Shown here: positions 8,099 to 14,857 of the stretch, piece after piece
Layout: the number at the start of each line of letters is the position of its first letter
Position numbering within the stretch: the stretch's first letter is position 1
NCBI GenBank assembly: GCA_934454005.1
Contig: CAKSGI010000009.1
Location: forward strand, 1 to 22,376
Origin: an uncultured Eubacteriales bacterium
GTDB lineage: Bacteria; Bacillota_A; Clostridia; Oscillospirales; Acutalibacteraceae
DNA length: 22,376 bases
Direction of reading: 5' to 3'
Made by a program: the position numbers and the translations under genes
The notes under the pieces: model-generated
What the model saw: only the letters and a program-made list of their open reading frames with translations
The model's database searches: none
Told to the model about the DNA's origin: nothing

Positions 8099-8314
8099 AT
8101 GTTCGAAGATTTTTATAAGATGAATTCTATAAAGTACACAAAAGAAAGTACCGGAAAATCAGCTTTTCCAGAAGATACAGTTGTAGCGATGGCATATATA
8201 CCATATCAAGAAGATGATGAAACCTATAGTCCAGAACAGGGGATATGTAGTGGAACAATGTTTCCTGTTTTGCATAAGCCTTTTATTGGATGCGGAGGTA
8301 ATGAAAATGAGTGA
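8099..8314 (+). CDS. cotJA: Spore coat protein CotJA
   Basis: A 71-aa protein of the CotJA family, part of the inner spore coat made in the mother cell late in sporulation. Conserved features are PEDTVVAMAYIPYQ, YSPEQGI and GTMFPVLHKPF, followed by a short tail. I start it at the ATG at 8099, because GGGAGGA lies nine bases upstream; an in-frame TTG at 8069 would extend it by ten residues that read straight through this ribosome-binding site. It overlaps cotJB by eight bases. The 287-bp gap upstream contains no other gene. I do not see a convincing sporulation sigma-factor promoter by eye, although sigma-E control is the rule for this operon in Bacillus. Confidence 0.92.
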   Translation: MFEDFYKMNSIKYTKESTGKSAFPEDTVVAMAYIPYQEDDETYSPEQGICSGTMFPVLHKPFIGCGGNENE

Positions 8315-8558
8315 TAGAGAAAGACTTTTACGAAGAATAGCAGCCTATGATTTTGCGATAGTTGAATTGCAGATCTTCTTGGATACACATCCTACTAATG
8401 AAGAAGCTATAAGCAAGCTGGACGAGTACACTAAAAAAAGTGATGTATTAAGGGCACAGTTTGAAGAAAGGTTTGGTCCTATACAATCAAATAATATAGA
8501 ATCGAATCGATTGGCGTGGATATCTAATCCTTGGCCATGGGATAACGAGGAGGATTGA
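8307..8558 (+). CDS. cotJB: Spore coat protein CotJB
   Basis: An 83-aa protein matching CotJB: IAAYDFAIVELQIFLDTHPTNEEAI in the N-terminal half, a heptad-like middle, and the C-terminal WPWD (SNPWPWDNEED), which is the family signature. The ATG at 8307 is chosen because GGAGG precedes it and because a longer open frame starting at 8214 would only be a frame-shifted reading of cotJA. It overlaps cotJA by eight bases and ends two bases before the cotJC start, so the three are translationally coupled. Confidence 0.93.
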   Translation: MSDRERLLRRIAAYDFAIVELQIFLDTHPTNEEAISKLDEYTKKSDVLRAQFEERFGPIQSNNIESNRLAWISNPWPWDNEED

Positions 8559-8560
8559 AT

Positions 8561-9181
8561 ATGTGGATTTACGAAAAAAAGCTTCAATACCCAATTAATA
8601 TAAAGAACACTAATGCTTCGCTTGCAAAAATGATAATATCTCAGTATGGTGGTCCGGACGGTGAATTGGGAGCATCTTTAAGATATTTAAGCCAAAGATA
8701 TACAATGCCATATCCAGAACTAAAAGCTATTTTAACGGACATAGGAACAGAAGACCTCGCTCATTTAGAGATGATAGGATCAATTGTTTACCAATTGACA
8801 AAAGATTTAACACCAGAACAAATTAAAGAGGCTGGTTTTGACGCTTATTATATAGACCATACAACAGGGATTTATCCGAGTTCATCAGCAGGAACTCCAT
8901 ATAGTGCCGCATCTATGCAAGTTAAGGGTGATGTTTTAACTGATTTGCATGAAGATTTAGCAGCAGAGCAAAAAGCTCGTTCAACTTATGATAATATATT
9001 AAGATTTTGTGATGATCCAGATGTTAGAGATCCTATAAGATTTTTAAGAGCTAGAGAAGTAGTTCATTATCAAAGGTTTGGAGAAGGTTTAAGAATTGCT
9101 ACAGATAAACTTGATAGTAAAAACTTTTATGCATTTAATCCAGAGTTTGATAAACCGTGTAAGAATAAAAATAAAAATTAA
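8561..9181 (+). CDS. cotJC: Spore coat manganese catalase CotJC
   Basis: The 206-aa product is a ferritin-fold dimanganese catalase-like protein of the spore coat, expected to break down hydrogen peroxide. Metal-ligand motifs are visible: GELGASLRYLSQRY (first Glu), TEDLAHLEMIG (E..H.E), the second-half helix HEDLAAEQKARSTYDNIL and REVVHYQRFGE. The length fits CotJC (about 190-210 aa). The ATG at 8561 has GAGGAGG just upstream; an in-frame TTG at 8555 overlaps the cotJB stop and is less likely. The C-terminal end is Lys/Asn-rich (CKNKNKN). A strong terminator follows at 9212-9244, closing the operon. Confidence 0.94.
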   Translation: MWIYEKKLQYPINIKNTNASLAKMIISQYGGPDGELGASLRYLSQRYTMPYPELKAILTDIGTEDLAHLEMIGSIVYQLTKDLTPEQIKEAGFDAYYIDHTTGIYPSSSAGTPYSAASMQVKGDVLTDLHEDLAAEQKARSTYDNILRFCDDPDVRDPIRFLRAREVVHYQRFGEGLRIATDKLDSKNFYAFNPEFDKPCKNKNKN

Positions 9182-9211
9182 GAAATTTTGTTATTATATA
9201 ATTTGCAATGT

Positions 9212-9244
9212 AAAAGCCATGTCAAGTTTTGGCATGGCTTTTTT
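9212..9244 (+). terminator. Rho-independent terminator of the cotJABC operon
   Basis: AAAAGCCATG (9212-9221) pairs with CATGGCTTTT (9233-9242) around an 11-base loop, and the stem runs into a six-T tract. Confidence 0.92.
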
Positions 9245-9351
9245 AATGCAAAAATATTATGTTTTGATAAAAGACAGTTCAGTATTTACAGTTTAACTTG
9301 TTGATTTAAGAATATGTGTATCAGTTATATAACAGTCAATAAAAATATCAG

Positions 9352-9412
9352 ATTGAATAGATTTTCAACTTTACAACTAAACATAAAAATCCCAGTAATA
9401 CTTGAGATTTTT
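9352..9412. repeat. Upstream copy of a ~60-bp dispersed repeat with terminator-like hairpin
   Basis: This 61-bp stretch matches 11319-11378 at close to 50 positions by eye, in the same orientation. Shared words are ATTGAA, ATTTTCAA, and AAAAATCCCAGTAATACT. Its hairpin is imperfect (CCCAGT against ACTTGAG), whereas the other copy forms a perfect one. The two copies bracket the kinase-like gene. Apart from this repeat, the cotJC terminator and a promoter, 9182-9595 contains nothing I recognise. Confidence 0.75.
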
Positions 9413-9516
9413 CTATTATAATTTAGAAGATACATTTGTTATATATATTTAGTTTTTGGTACGATTACGCGTAAATGGAATATTTAAACATAAATAGTAT
9501 TTTTTAAAAAATATGG

Positions 9517-9545
9517 TTGATTATTGTATTTTTATATGATAGAAT
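9517..9545 (+). promoter_or_regulatory. Promoter of the secreted kinase-like gene
   Basis: TTGATT (9517-9522) and TAGAAT (9540-9545) are 17 bp apart, 50 bp upstream of the ATG at 9596. Confidence 0.6.
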
Positions 9546-9595
9546 AAACTAAAAAGTAATAAATTTCCTATATTTTTGGTGAGGGAGAGATTATT

Positions 9596-11131
9596 ATGCC
9601 TAAATTAAAAATAAAGATAATAGTAAACTTTATTTTAGCTTTATTATTGTTAATGTGTAGCATAAGTAATGTTTTTGCTGTAGATAGTGAACCTCTACGA
9701 CATATAATTAGTGATGATAGTGAAAGAAAACTATTTCAATTTGAAAAGGATTTTTTAAACCGTTATTTAGAAAGCGAACTTGACTTTGGACCATTGTTCG
9801 AAAAAAAAATGGATATGTATTTTAAAAATATACTCAGTAAACCAAAAAGGAGTATATCTTTACAAAGCTCCAGCAAAAATCCAGAAGGAATAGTTGTGCA
9901 GTCAGCACGCTTAGATTTTGCTTCATGTATATTAGATTATTTAGAAGATAAGTTTATTATTTTTAATGCGTGTACTGGTGAAAGAGGATTAATTTCTAAA
10001 GTTTTAACTTTAAGTGAGTTGATCGATAATCAGAAATGTATGTTTAATGAGCTCAATAATATTATTAGTTTAATAGAAGAAAAGAAAACTAAAGACTTTG
10101 TAATAGCAAATGTTGGAACAAGTGAGAGCGTGGCTAATTATTTATTTTCTAGTCGTCTTTTTTTAAATCCTGAACTTAAAAGAAAGTCAGAAAAGATTTT
10201 AATTACGACCGATCCTTCCAAAAGAGGTATTAGTAAAATAACTTATAATTTTTTAAATGAAAATGGGGATACTATTTTTTCTACTAAAGTGGCTAAAAAA
10301 GCTTTAGGTGCACAATTTGGGGGAATAATATCAGTATCTTATGAGAATGGCAAGGAAGAAAAATTATTTTTCAAAACACACCAAGATGGAAGTAGGCTTA
10401 CTGGATTTACTGGCGAAATATTTAATTCAAAATCTGTGAGTTTGGCAAAATCTGTTAATATTAGGGAACTATTCGTGTACAAACTTTTAGAAAAACTTGA
10501 TTTGGGTCCAGAAGTAAACTTTGTTGCAAATCCATTTGTACCTAATGATATATATATAGTAACAAAAGATCTTAATAAGCCAGGAGAAACGTTTAATATG
10601 GCGGCAAATGTAAAAGATTTTACTAAGTTCAAGAATAACGAAAGTATAATTTTGCAGTTTACTAAATTTGATATCATTAATAGAATATTAGGAATAAATG
10701 ATTTTAATCAAGGGAACTACGGTATTTTAGAAAGTCCAAATGGTCTTTTTGTTAAAATTGTTGATTTTAGGGCTCCGGCAACAGCTATTCCTTTGTCAGA
10801 GATTACCTTTAAATCATTTTTTAGTGCAAATGGCGGTTTGTACGATAATAAAAGTTTAGCAAAAAAGATATTGACAGATAGAGCACGAAAACAAAAAATA
10901 GAGGAAGGATTAGAAGCTCTGAAAGATATAAATGGTGACAAATTTAAAGAAATCGTGAAAAATACAAAATCTGAAATTATTAGTTTTATTTCGACTTTTG
11001 ATGAGATTAGTGGAATTCCAATTGGTAGGCAGATTGGATTGTTAGAGAGTCCAGAAGAGGATTTAGATATTTATGCAGAAACTATATCAAAAAACTTTGA
11101 TATAGCTTTAGAATGTTTGGGAAATGATTAG
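9596..11131 (+). CDS. Secreted protein with a protein-kinase-like core (candidate effector)
   Basis: The 511-aa product begins with a signal peptide (hydrophobic 8-24, probable cleavage after VFA at 28). I do not recognise the helical N-terminal part (30-240). Residues 240-400 carry, in the right order, the residues that define kinase-like phosphotransferases: a beta-3 type lysine (LFFK, K260), a helix-C type glutamate (NIRELFVYKLLEKL, E291) followed by LGPEVN, a catalytic-loop type DxxxxN (GINDFNQGN, D369/N374) and a metal-binding aspartate in KIVDF (D390). There is no Gly-rich loop I can be sure of; GAQFGGIISV (238-247) is a candidate. The C-terminal 110 residues are helical. GGGAG precedes the ATG. 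It has its own promoter and stands alone, bracketed by two repeat copies. A kinase exported by Sec has no ATP outside the cell, which suggests action in a host compartment. Alternative: an ATP-independent structural relative. Confidence 0.6.
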   Translation: MPKLKIKIIVNFILALLLLMCSISNVFAVDSEPLRHIISDDSERKLFQFEKDFLNRYLESELDFGPLFEKKMDMYFKNILSKPKRSISLQSSSKNPEGIVVQSARLDFASCILDYLEDKFIIFNACTGERGLISKVLTLSELIDNQKCMFNELNNIISLIEEKKTKDFVIANVGTSESVANYLFSSRLFLNPELKRKSEKILITTDPSKRGISKITYNFLNENGDTIFSTKVAKKALGAQFGGIISVSYENGKEEKLFFKTHQDGSRLTGFTGEIFNSKSVSLAKSVNIRELFVYKLLEKLDLGPEVNFVANPFVPNDIYIVTKDLNKPGETFNMAANVKDFTKFKNNESIILQFTKFDIINRILGINDFNQGNYGILESPNGLFVKIVDFRAPATAIPLSEITFKSFFSANGGLYDNKSLAKKILTDRARKQKIEEGLEALKDINGDKFKEIVKNTKSEIISFISTFDEISGIPIGRQIGLLESPEEDLDIYAETISKNFDIALECLGND

Positions 11132-11318
11132 TAAAGTTAATTTGTTTTATAGTTAGAATGAAACCTTATTAAATTTCCGAAATTATTTATTGAAAAAAGT
11201 ATTTAAATTAAAATAGAATTTATTAATCTTATATCAAAAATTGATTTTATTTAGATTGAGGACATCGTGTGAAAATAGCAAACGGTTGAATTTTTTATTA
11301 AAATTTTATAAGAAGTTT

Positions 11319-11378
11319 ATTGAACTAATTTTCAATTTTGTAGCTGAATAAAAAATCCCAGTAATACTGGGATTTTTT
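11319..11378. repeat. Downstream copy of the ~60-bp dispersed repeat
   Basis: This is the partner of 9352-9412, in direct orientation. It ends in the perfect hairpin annotated as a bidirectional terminator. Sequence left of the shared block (11132-11318) is AT-rich and shows no gene. Confidence 0.75.
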
Positions 11379-11379
11379 T
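11350..11379. terminator. Bidirectional rho-independent terminator
   Basis: AATCCCAGT (11354-11362) and ACTGGGATT (11366-11374) pair perfectly around AAT, flanked by an A-run on the left and a T-run on the right. It can end transcription of the kinase-like gene from the left and of the tRNA genes from the right. Confidence 0.9.
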
Positions 11380-11403
11380 ATGTATGGAGGATTCATTCGA
11401 TTA

Positions 11404-11480
11404 TGGTCGAGATGACAGGAGTCGAACCTGCGGCCTCTTCGTCCCGAACGAAGCGCTCTACCAAACTGAGCCACATCTCG
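11404..11480 (-). tRNA. tRNA-Pro (anticodon CGG)
   Basis: The minus strand folds as a full cloverleaf: acceptor CGAGATG/CATCTCG, D stem GCTC/GAGC, anticodon stem CTTCG/CGAAG enclosing TTCGGGA (anticodon CGG, reading CCG), T arm with TTCGACT loop. A discriminator A and an encoded CCA end at 11404. It is the second gene of a two-tRNA unit. Confidence 0.95.
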
Positions 11481-11497
11481 AATAAGAAATATGTAAT

Positions 11498-11527
11498 CAG
11501 TCTTTATCCTAAAAAGGGTAAAGACTG
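11498..11527 (-). repeat. 12-bp-stem hairpin between the two tRNA genes
   Basis: CAGTCTTTATCC (11498-11509) pairs with GGGTAAAGACTG (11516-11527) around TAAAAA, with one T:G pair. It lies in the spacer of the tRNA-Gln/tRNA-Pro transcript. On neither strand does a T-run follow, so it is more likely a processing or stability element than a terminator. Confidence 0.7.
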
Positions 11528-11535
11528 GAATCTAA

Positions 11536-11609
11536 TGGCTGCGGAACTAGGATTCGAACCCAGACAAACAGAGTCAGAGTCTGCTGTGCTACCCTTACAC
11601 AATTCCGCA
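11536..11609 (-). tRNA. tRNA-Gln (anticodon CTG)
   Basis: Cloverleaf on the minus strand: acceptor TGCGGAA/TTCCGCA, D stem GTGT/GCAC, anticodon stem GCAGA/TCTGT enclosing CTCTGAC (anticodon CTG, reading CAG), T stem CTGGG/CCTAG with loop TTCGAAT, discriminator G and encoded CCA. It is the first gene of the tRNA unit, directly behind a consensus promoter. Confidence 0.95.
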
Positions 11610-11623
11610 TAAATTACTTTCTT

Positions 11624-11652
11624 ATTATATTATGAACGGATAATAATGTCAA
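11624..11652 (-). promoter_or_regulatory. Consensus promoter of the tRNA unit
   Basis: On the minus strand TTGACA (11647-11652) and TATAAT (11624-11629) match the consensus perfectly with a 17-bp spacer, placing transcription start only a few bases before tRNA-Gln. Confidence 0.9.
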
Positions 11653-11713
11653 TATTCATGAAATATTTTTTTATGGTAATTTTGTTAAGTTTACAATTAA
11701 TTTAAAGAGTAAG

Positions 11714-11780
11714 AAAAAATAATTGAATTTTTAATTTATTTTTATGTTTAACTTGTTTTTCCAGAATTCAATCATTTTTT
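11714..11780. repeat. Inverted repeat in the tRNA / 927-aa gene intergenic region
   Basis: AAAAAATAATTGAATT (11714-11729) and AATTCAATCATTTTTT (11765-11780) are complementary at 15 of 16 positions with a loop of about 35 bases. Function is unknown. The rest of 11653-11913 is AT-rich with one promoter and no gene. Confidence 0.55.
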
Positions 11781-11840
11781 CTTTGTTTATTTTGTTTCAT
11801 ATTATATTATATAATATTACAAATTTGGTAAAATTTGTCG

Positions 11841-11869
11841 TTGATTTTTCTTGTGCATTATGATATTAT
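11841..11869 (+). promoter_or_regulatory. Promoter of the 927-aa secreted protein gene
   Basis: TTGATT (11841-11846) and TATTAT (11864-11869) have a 17-bp spacer and lie 45 bp upstream of the start at 11914. Confidence 0.65.
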
Positions 11870-11913
11870 TGGATAAATTGTAATAATTTGGAATATAAGG
11901 GAGGAACTGAAAG

Positions 11914-14697
11914 TTGAAATTTTTAAAAAAATATCGAAAATATTATACGCATTTAAATAAGGTTGTAAAAGCTCTAAGCATGAAAACTCTAAGCTTTTTA
12001 GTAGCAAGTTCATTATTAGTTTCATCATCGAGTAATGTTTTTGCGTTAGAGGATCCATCAATGTCTCAAGAGGAAGTAATGCAAATTTCCTGTGAAGTGA
12101 ATAAAATTTTAGAATTATGGCCAGAAGAAACGAGAGGAGAAATAGCAGAAACAATTGATATAATAAATGCTGAGTTAGATAAAAGATTAGGAACAAAGAG
12201 GTTAGCAGAAAAAATATGCGATTTAGCTGAATCTACAGTTAGGTATCTTACTCCTATTGTAGGCTCAGAAACTGCTAATGATGCAGTAATGAACCTAGGA
12301 AAATGTTTCCGAAATGTTGCAAAAAATAGAGTTCTTAAAAATTACCCTCAAGATATTACGAAGCTTCAGAGAATAGGAATAGACTTTGGTAAAATTAGAG
12401 GTGATAGATGTGGTAGTTCTATTGCTGCAAATGCTTCGTCATCCAGAAGTGCAAGTTGTTATGTTCCGGGTGTGCACGTTAAGATAAATGGTTTTGATTG
12501 TTTAGCTGGATTTAACGATTTTGCTGTTCCTGTTATGCAAATATTACAAGAACAATTATCAGATGATCTTGGTAACCTTAAGGGAGCTGCAAAAAAATTA
12601 TATTATGATCAACTTGAAAGAAAGGCAAGAGAAGCAATACCTTGTGGCGAAGGTTTTGGATTAGACAGGAAAGAACTTAGAGAACTTGTAGATAAACCAC
12701 ACCATGAAGTGGAATTTTTTATCCCTTTTTGGCAACTTTATGTTATTTATGACGTTAATGAACAGGAAAAAAAGGTGAATGAAGAACTTTCTGAAACTCG
12801 TAAACTTGTTGAGAAAGCAAATATGGTTGCAACAACCATCTCACACTTAAGGTACTACATAAACAAATTTGGAGGAGACATTGGACCAGGAAAACCGTTA
12901 TGTTTGTTTTTAATGGACAGAAAACTAGAAGGAGGTATGCACGTAGAAGAAATTATGCCAGGTGATCCATTAAATAGAATTGAGAATACATGTTATGAAA
13001 TTATGTGTTCAGATGCACCACTGGATGAAAAAGTTAAAAAGTTGCACGAGGGTTTAAATATCTGCGAAAAAGCATTAAAACCTTATACTGGAGATAAAAT
13101 TAGTAAACTTAGATTTGTTTTTGTAATAAGTCGAGTTAGCCATTATTTAGAGCAATTAGAAAATTACAGACAAGGAAAAAGTTTGGATGAAATTTTGGCA
13201 ATGAGATCTCTACGTTTAGCACTGAATAGATATGCCATTGAATATATGTTTGACTCTCAAGAAAGTCCAATTTTAGGGATTAGTATAAGTCATTGCAAGG
13301 TCATCATGGATAATCCAAATTGTTGTATGATTTTTTTGGAAAGAATGAATGCTGAAAATTTTCAAGAAAAAGTTAAACAATCTTTAGATAATAAAGTTAG
13401 AAATATTATTCAAAAATATCCTAGTTCACTTTTTTCAGAGGATGAAATACATCAAATAGCAGAAAAACTGGAGCCAGCATCATATCAAGATCTTATTGAT
13501 AAACTCAAACATCAGGAGATTGAATTGAACGGCAATATTGAAAGAAAAAGAGTAGCTGCAGAGGAACATTTTTTAAAGTCAAGTTTAGGTAAGGCCAAAT
13601 TAGTTGGAAATGTATTAAAGTATACAGCTGATGGGGTTGATTGGGGAATTGAAAAAGCCAAAGATTTTTTAAGAATAAAAGCTGCTATGGTGACAGGGGG
13701 ATTACTTGAACCTTCAGGGATAGAATCAATAGTGCAGCAGATTGCAGCCGGTAACTCAAGTTCAGGTTCAAATGCGAATCCAGCACCGCAAATGGAAGCA
13801 AATAAATCGGGTTCAACATCAAGTGCAAGCTCTGCTTCTCAGTTAACAGATTCAAAGCAAACTGAAGTGAATAAGCCAGGTTTAGCATCAAGCGCAAGTT
13901 CGGTTCCTCAGTCAACAGATTCAAAGCAAACTGAAGTGAATAAACCGAGTTCTGCATCTCAACCAACAGTTCCATTAAAGACCGAAGTGGGTAAACATGA
14001 TTCCAGTGGAGGATTTGGAGAGGTTGTTAAAGGTTTTGTAAGAGCGATCTTTTCAATGGGATCAAGTGCAGATACGTCGCCACAATCAACAGGTTCAACG
14101 CAAGTTGAAGCGAATAAGCCGGGTTCAGATGCAAATCAGTCGCCACAATTAACAGATTCAAAGCAAACTGAAGTGAATAAACCAGGTTCAGCATCAAGCG
14201 CAAATTCTTCTACTCAGTCAACAGATTTAAAGCAGACTGAAGTGGGTAAATCAAGTTCGACAATTCAGCCAAAAGTTCCACAAAGTACTGCAGCAAGTAG
14301 TGCGGGTTCAAATTTAAACAATGGAATTGCTGCTAAACCACAACAAAATCTAATTAGTCAAAGATTTCCTGAACTTAACCTTAGTCCTGAATATATAGAA
14401 GAATTTTCCGATGGATGTCGTGCTATGATTGAGATGGATGAAACTCGTAAAAATCTAAAAATGGTTTCTAGACAACGTGAATACTGGGAGAAAGTTCAGG
14501 GATATGAGCAGGATTTTATTAATTTATTAAAATTGTATGTTCAGTTAAAAAAAGCTCAATTAGAAAAAGTGGATTATGATGGTATTTTGATTGAGGAAAA
14601 GAGAGCAGTATATAACAATGGTCATACAGATGCAAGGATTGCAAGATTTAATGAGTATATAGTACAAAAAATTGATCAGCTTGAGGAAAAGGATTGA
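11914..14697 (+). CDS. Large secreted protein with Ser/Thr/Gln-rich repeat region, function unknown
   Basis: I do not recognise this 927-aa protein. A basic, unusually long N-terminus (1-24) leads into a hydrophobic segment (25-38) and a signal-peptidase site after NVFA (44). Residues 50-600 are mostly helical, with scattered cysteines (e.g. RGDRCGSS, PCGEGFG, NPNCCM) and an acidic/basic coiled section. Residues about 610-806 are low-complexity, built on units such as TDSKQTEVNKPGS followed by SSASS, interrupted near 700 by a non-repetitive insert (GGFGEVVKGFVRAIFSM). The last 120 residues are again helical. The start is TTG, with GGGAGG nine bases upstream; an internal ATG at residue 23 would also leave a usable signal peptide but has no ribosome-binding site. 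No anchor motif is present. Its position just before the secreted GTPase cluster suggests a linked role, for example scaffold or regulator; this is inference. Confidence 0.85.
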   Translation: MKFLKKYRKYYTHLNKVVKALSMKTLSFLVASSLLVSSSSNVFALEDPSMSQEEVMQISCEVNKILELWPEETRGEIAETIDIINAELDKRLGTKRLAEKICDLAESTVRYLTPIVGSETANDAVMNLGKCFRNVAKNRVLKNYPQDITKLQRIGIDFGKIRGDRCGSSIAANASSSRSASCYVPGVHVKINGFDCLAGFNDFAVPVMQILQEQLSDDLGNLKGAAKKLYYDQLERKAREAIPCGEGFGLDRKELRELVDKPHHEVEFFIPFWQLYVIYDVNEQEKKVNEELSETRKLVEKANMVATTISHLRYYINKFGGDIGPGKPLCLFLMDRKLEGGMHVEEIMPGDPLNRIENTCYEIMCSDAPLDEKVKKLHEGLNICEKALKPYTGDKISKLRFVFVISRVSHYLEQLENYRQGKSLDEILAMRSLRLALNRYAIEYMFDSQESPILGISISHCKVIMDNPNCCMIFLERMNAENFQEKVKQSLDNKVRNIIQKYPSSLFSEDEIHQIAEKLEPASYQDLIDKLKHQEIELNGNIERKRVAAEEHFLKSSLGKAKLVGNVLKYTADGVDWGIEKAKDFLRIKAAMVTGGLLEPSGIESIVQQIAAGNSSSGSNANPAPQMEANKSGSTSSASSASQLTDSKQTEVNKPGLASSASSVPQSTDSKQTEVNKPSSASQPTVPLKTEVGKHDSSGGFGEVVKGFVRAIFSMGSSADTSPQSTGSTQVEANKPGSDANQSPQLTDSKQTEVNKPGSASSANSSTQSTDLKQTEVGKSSSTIQPKVPQSTAASSAGSNLNNGIAAKPQQNLISQRFPELNLSPEYIEEFSDGCRAMIEMDETRKNLKMVSRQREYWEKVQGYEQDFINLLKLYVQLKKAQLEKVDYDGILIEEKRAVYNNGHTDARIARFNEYIVQKIDQLEEKD
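13846..14180 (+). repeat. Three identical 29-bp repeats within the 927-aa gene
   Basis: A 29-bp word beginning ACAGATTCAAAGCAA and ending GAAGTGAATAA occurs identically at 13846-13874, 13915-13943 and 14152-14180, encoding TDSKQTEVN. The first two are 69 bp apart (23 codons). Diverged relatives occur between and after them (for example at about 14220-14250). Identity at the DNA level points to recent unit duplication. Confidence 0.9.
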
Positions 14698-14747
14698 TTC
14701 ATGTCAAGTAAAATTTGAGAAAGTTTATTTCAATTAGTTTGTTTTGT

Positions 14748-14769
14748 GGTGACAAATATGCGGTGACAA
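14748..14769 (+). repeat. Paired GGTGACAA words upstream of the first GTPase gene
   Basis: GGTGACAA occurs at 14748-14755 and 14762-14769, 14 bp apart, about 90 bp before the GTPase start. It might be an operator or a chance duplication. I see no convincing promoter or terminator in 14698-14857. Confidence 0.35.
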
Positions 14770-14857
14770 TTGGATAATTTGAAGATAAATTTAAAAGATT
14801 GTGATATGTACTAATTGTACTATGAAATTTACAATGTGATTAAGGGGTTTTTGTTTA

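Noticed and set aside
8214..8306. Upstream extension of cotJB to an earlier ATG
   Set aside because: It is a frame-shifted reading of cotJA, and the ATG at 8307 has a good ribosome-binding site and matches the family length.
11403..11612. Open reading frame of 69 codons on the + strand over the tRNA genes
   Set aside because: It is the complement of two complete tRNA cloverleaves; the peptide resembles the spurious proteins often annotated over tRNAs.
13685..13975. Minus-strand open frame with repeats (YSLQFALNLL) opposite the 927-aa gene
   Set aside because: It is the antisense shadow of the Ser/Thr/Gln repeat region; the repetition comes from the sense-strand units.
13846..14180. Possible CRISPR array (three identical 29-bp repeats)
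   Set aside because: The repeats lie in frame within a large open reading frame, the spacers are themselves related repeats of unequal length, and no cas genes are present.
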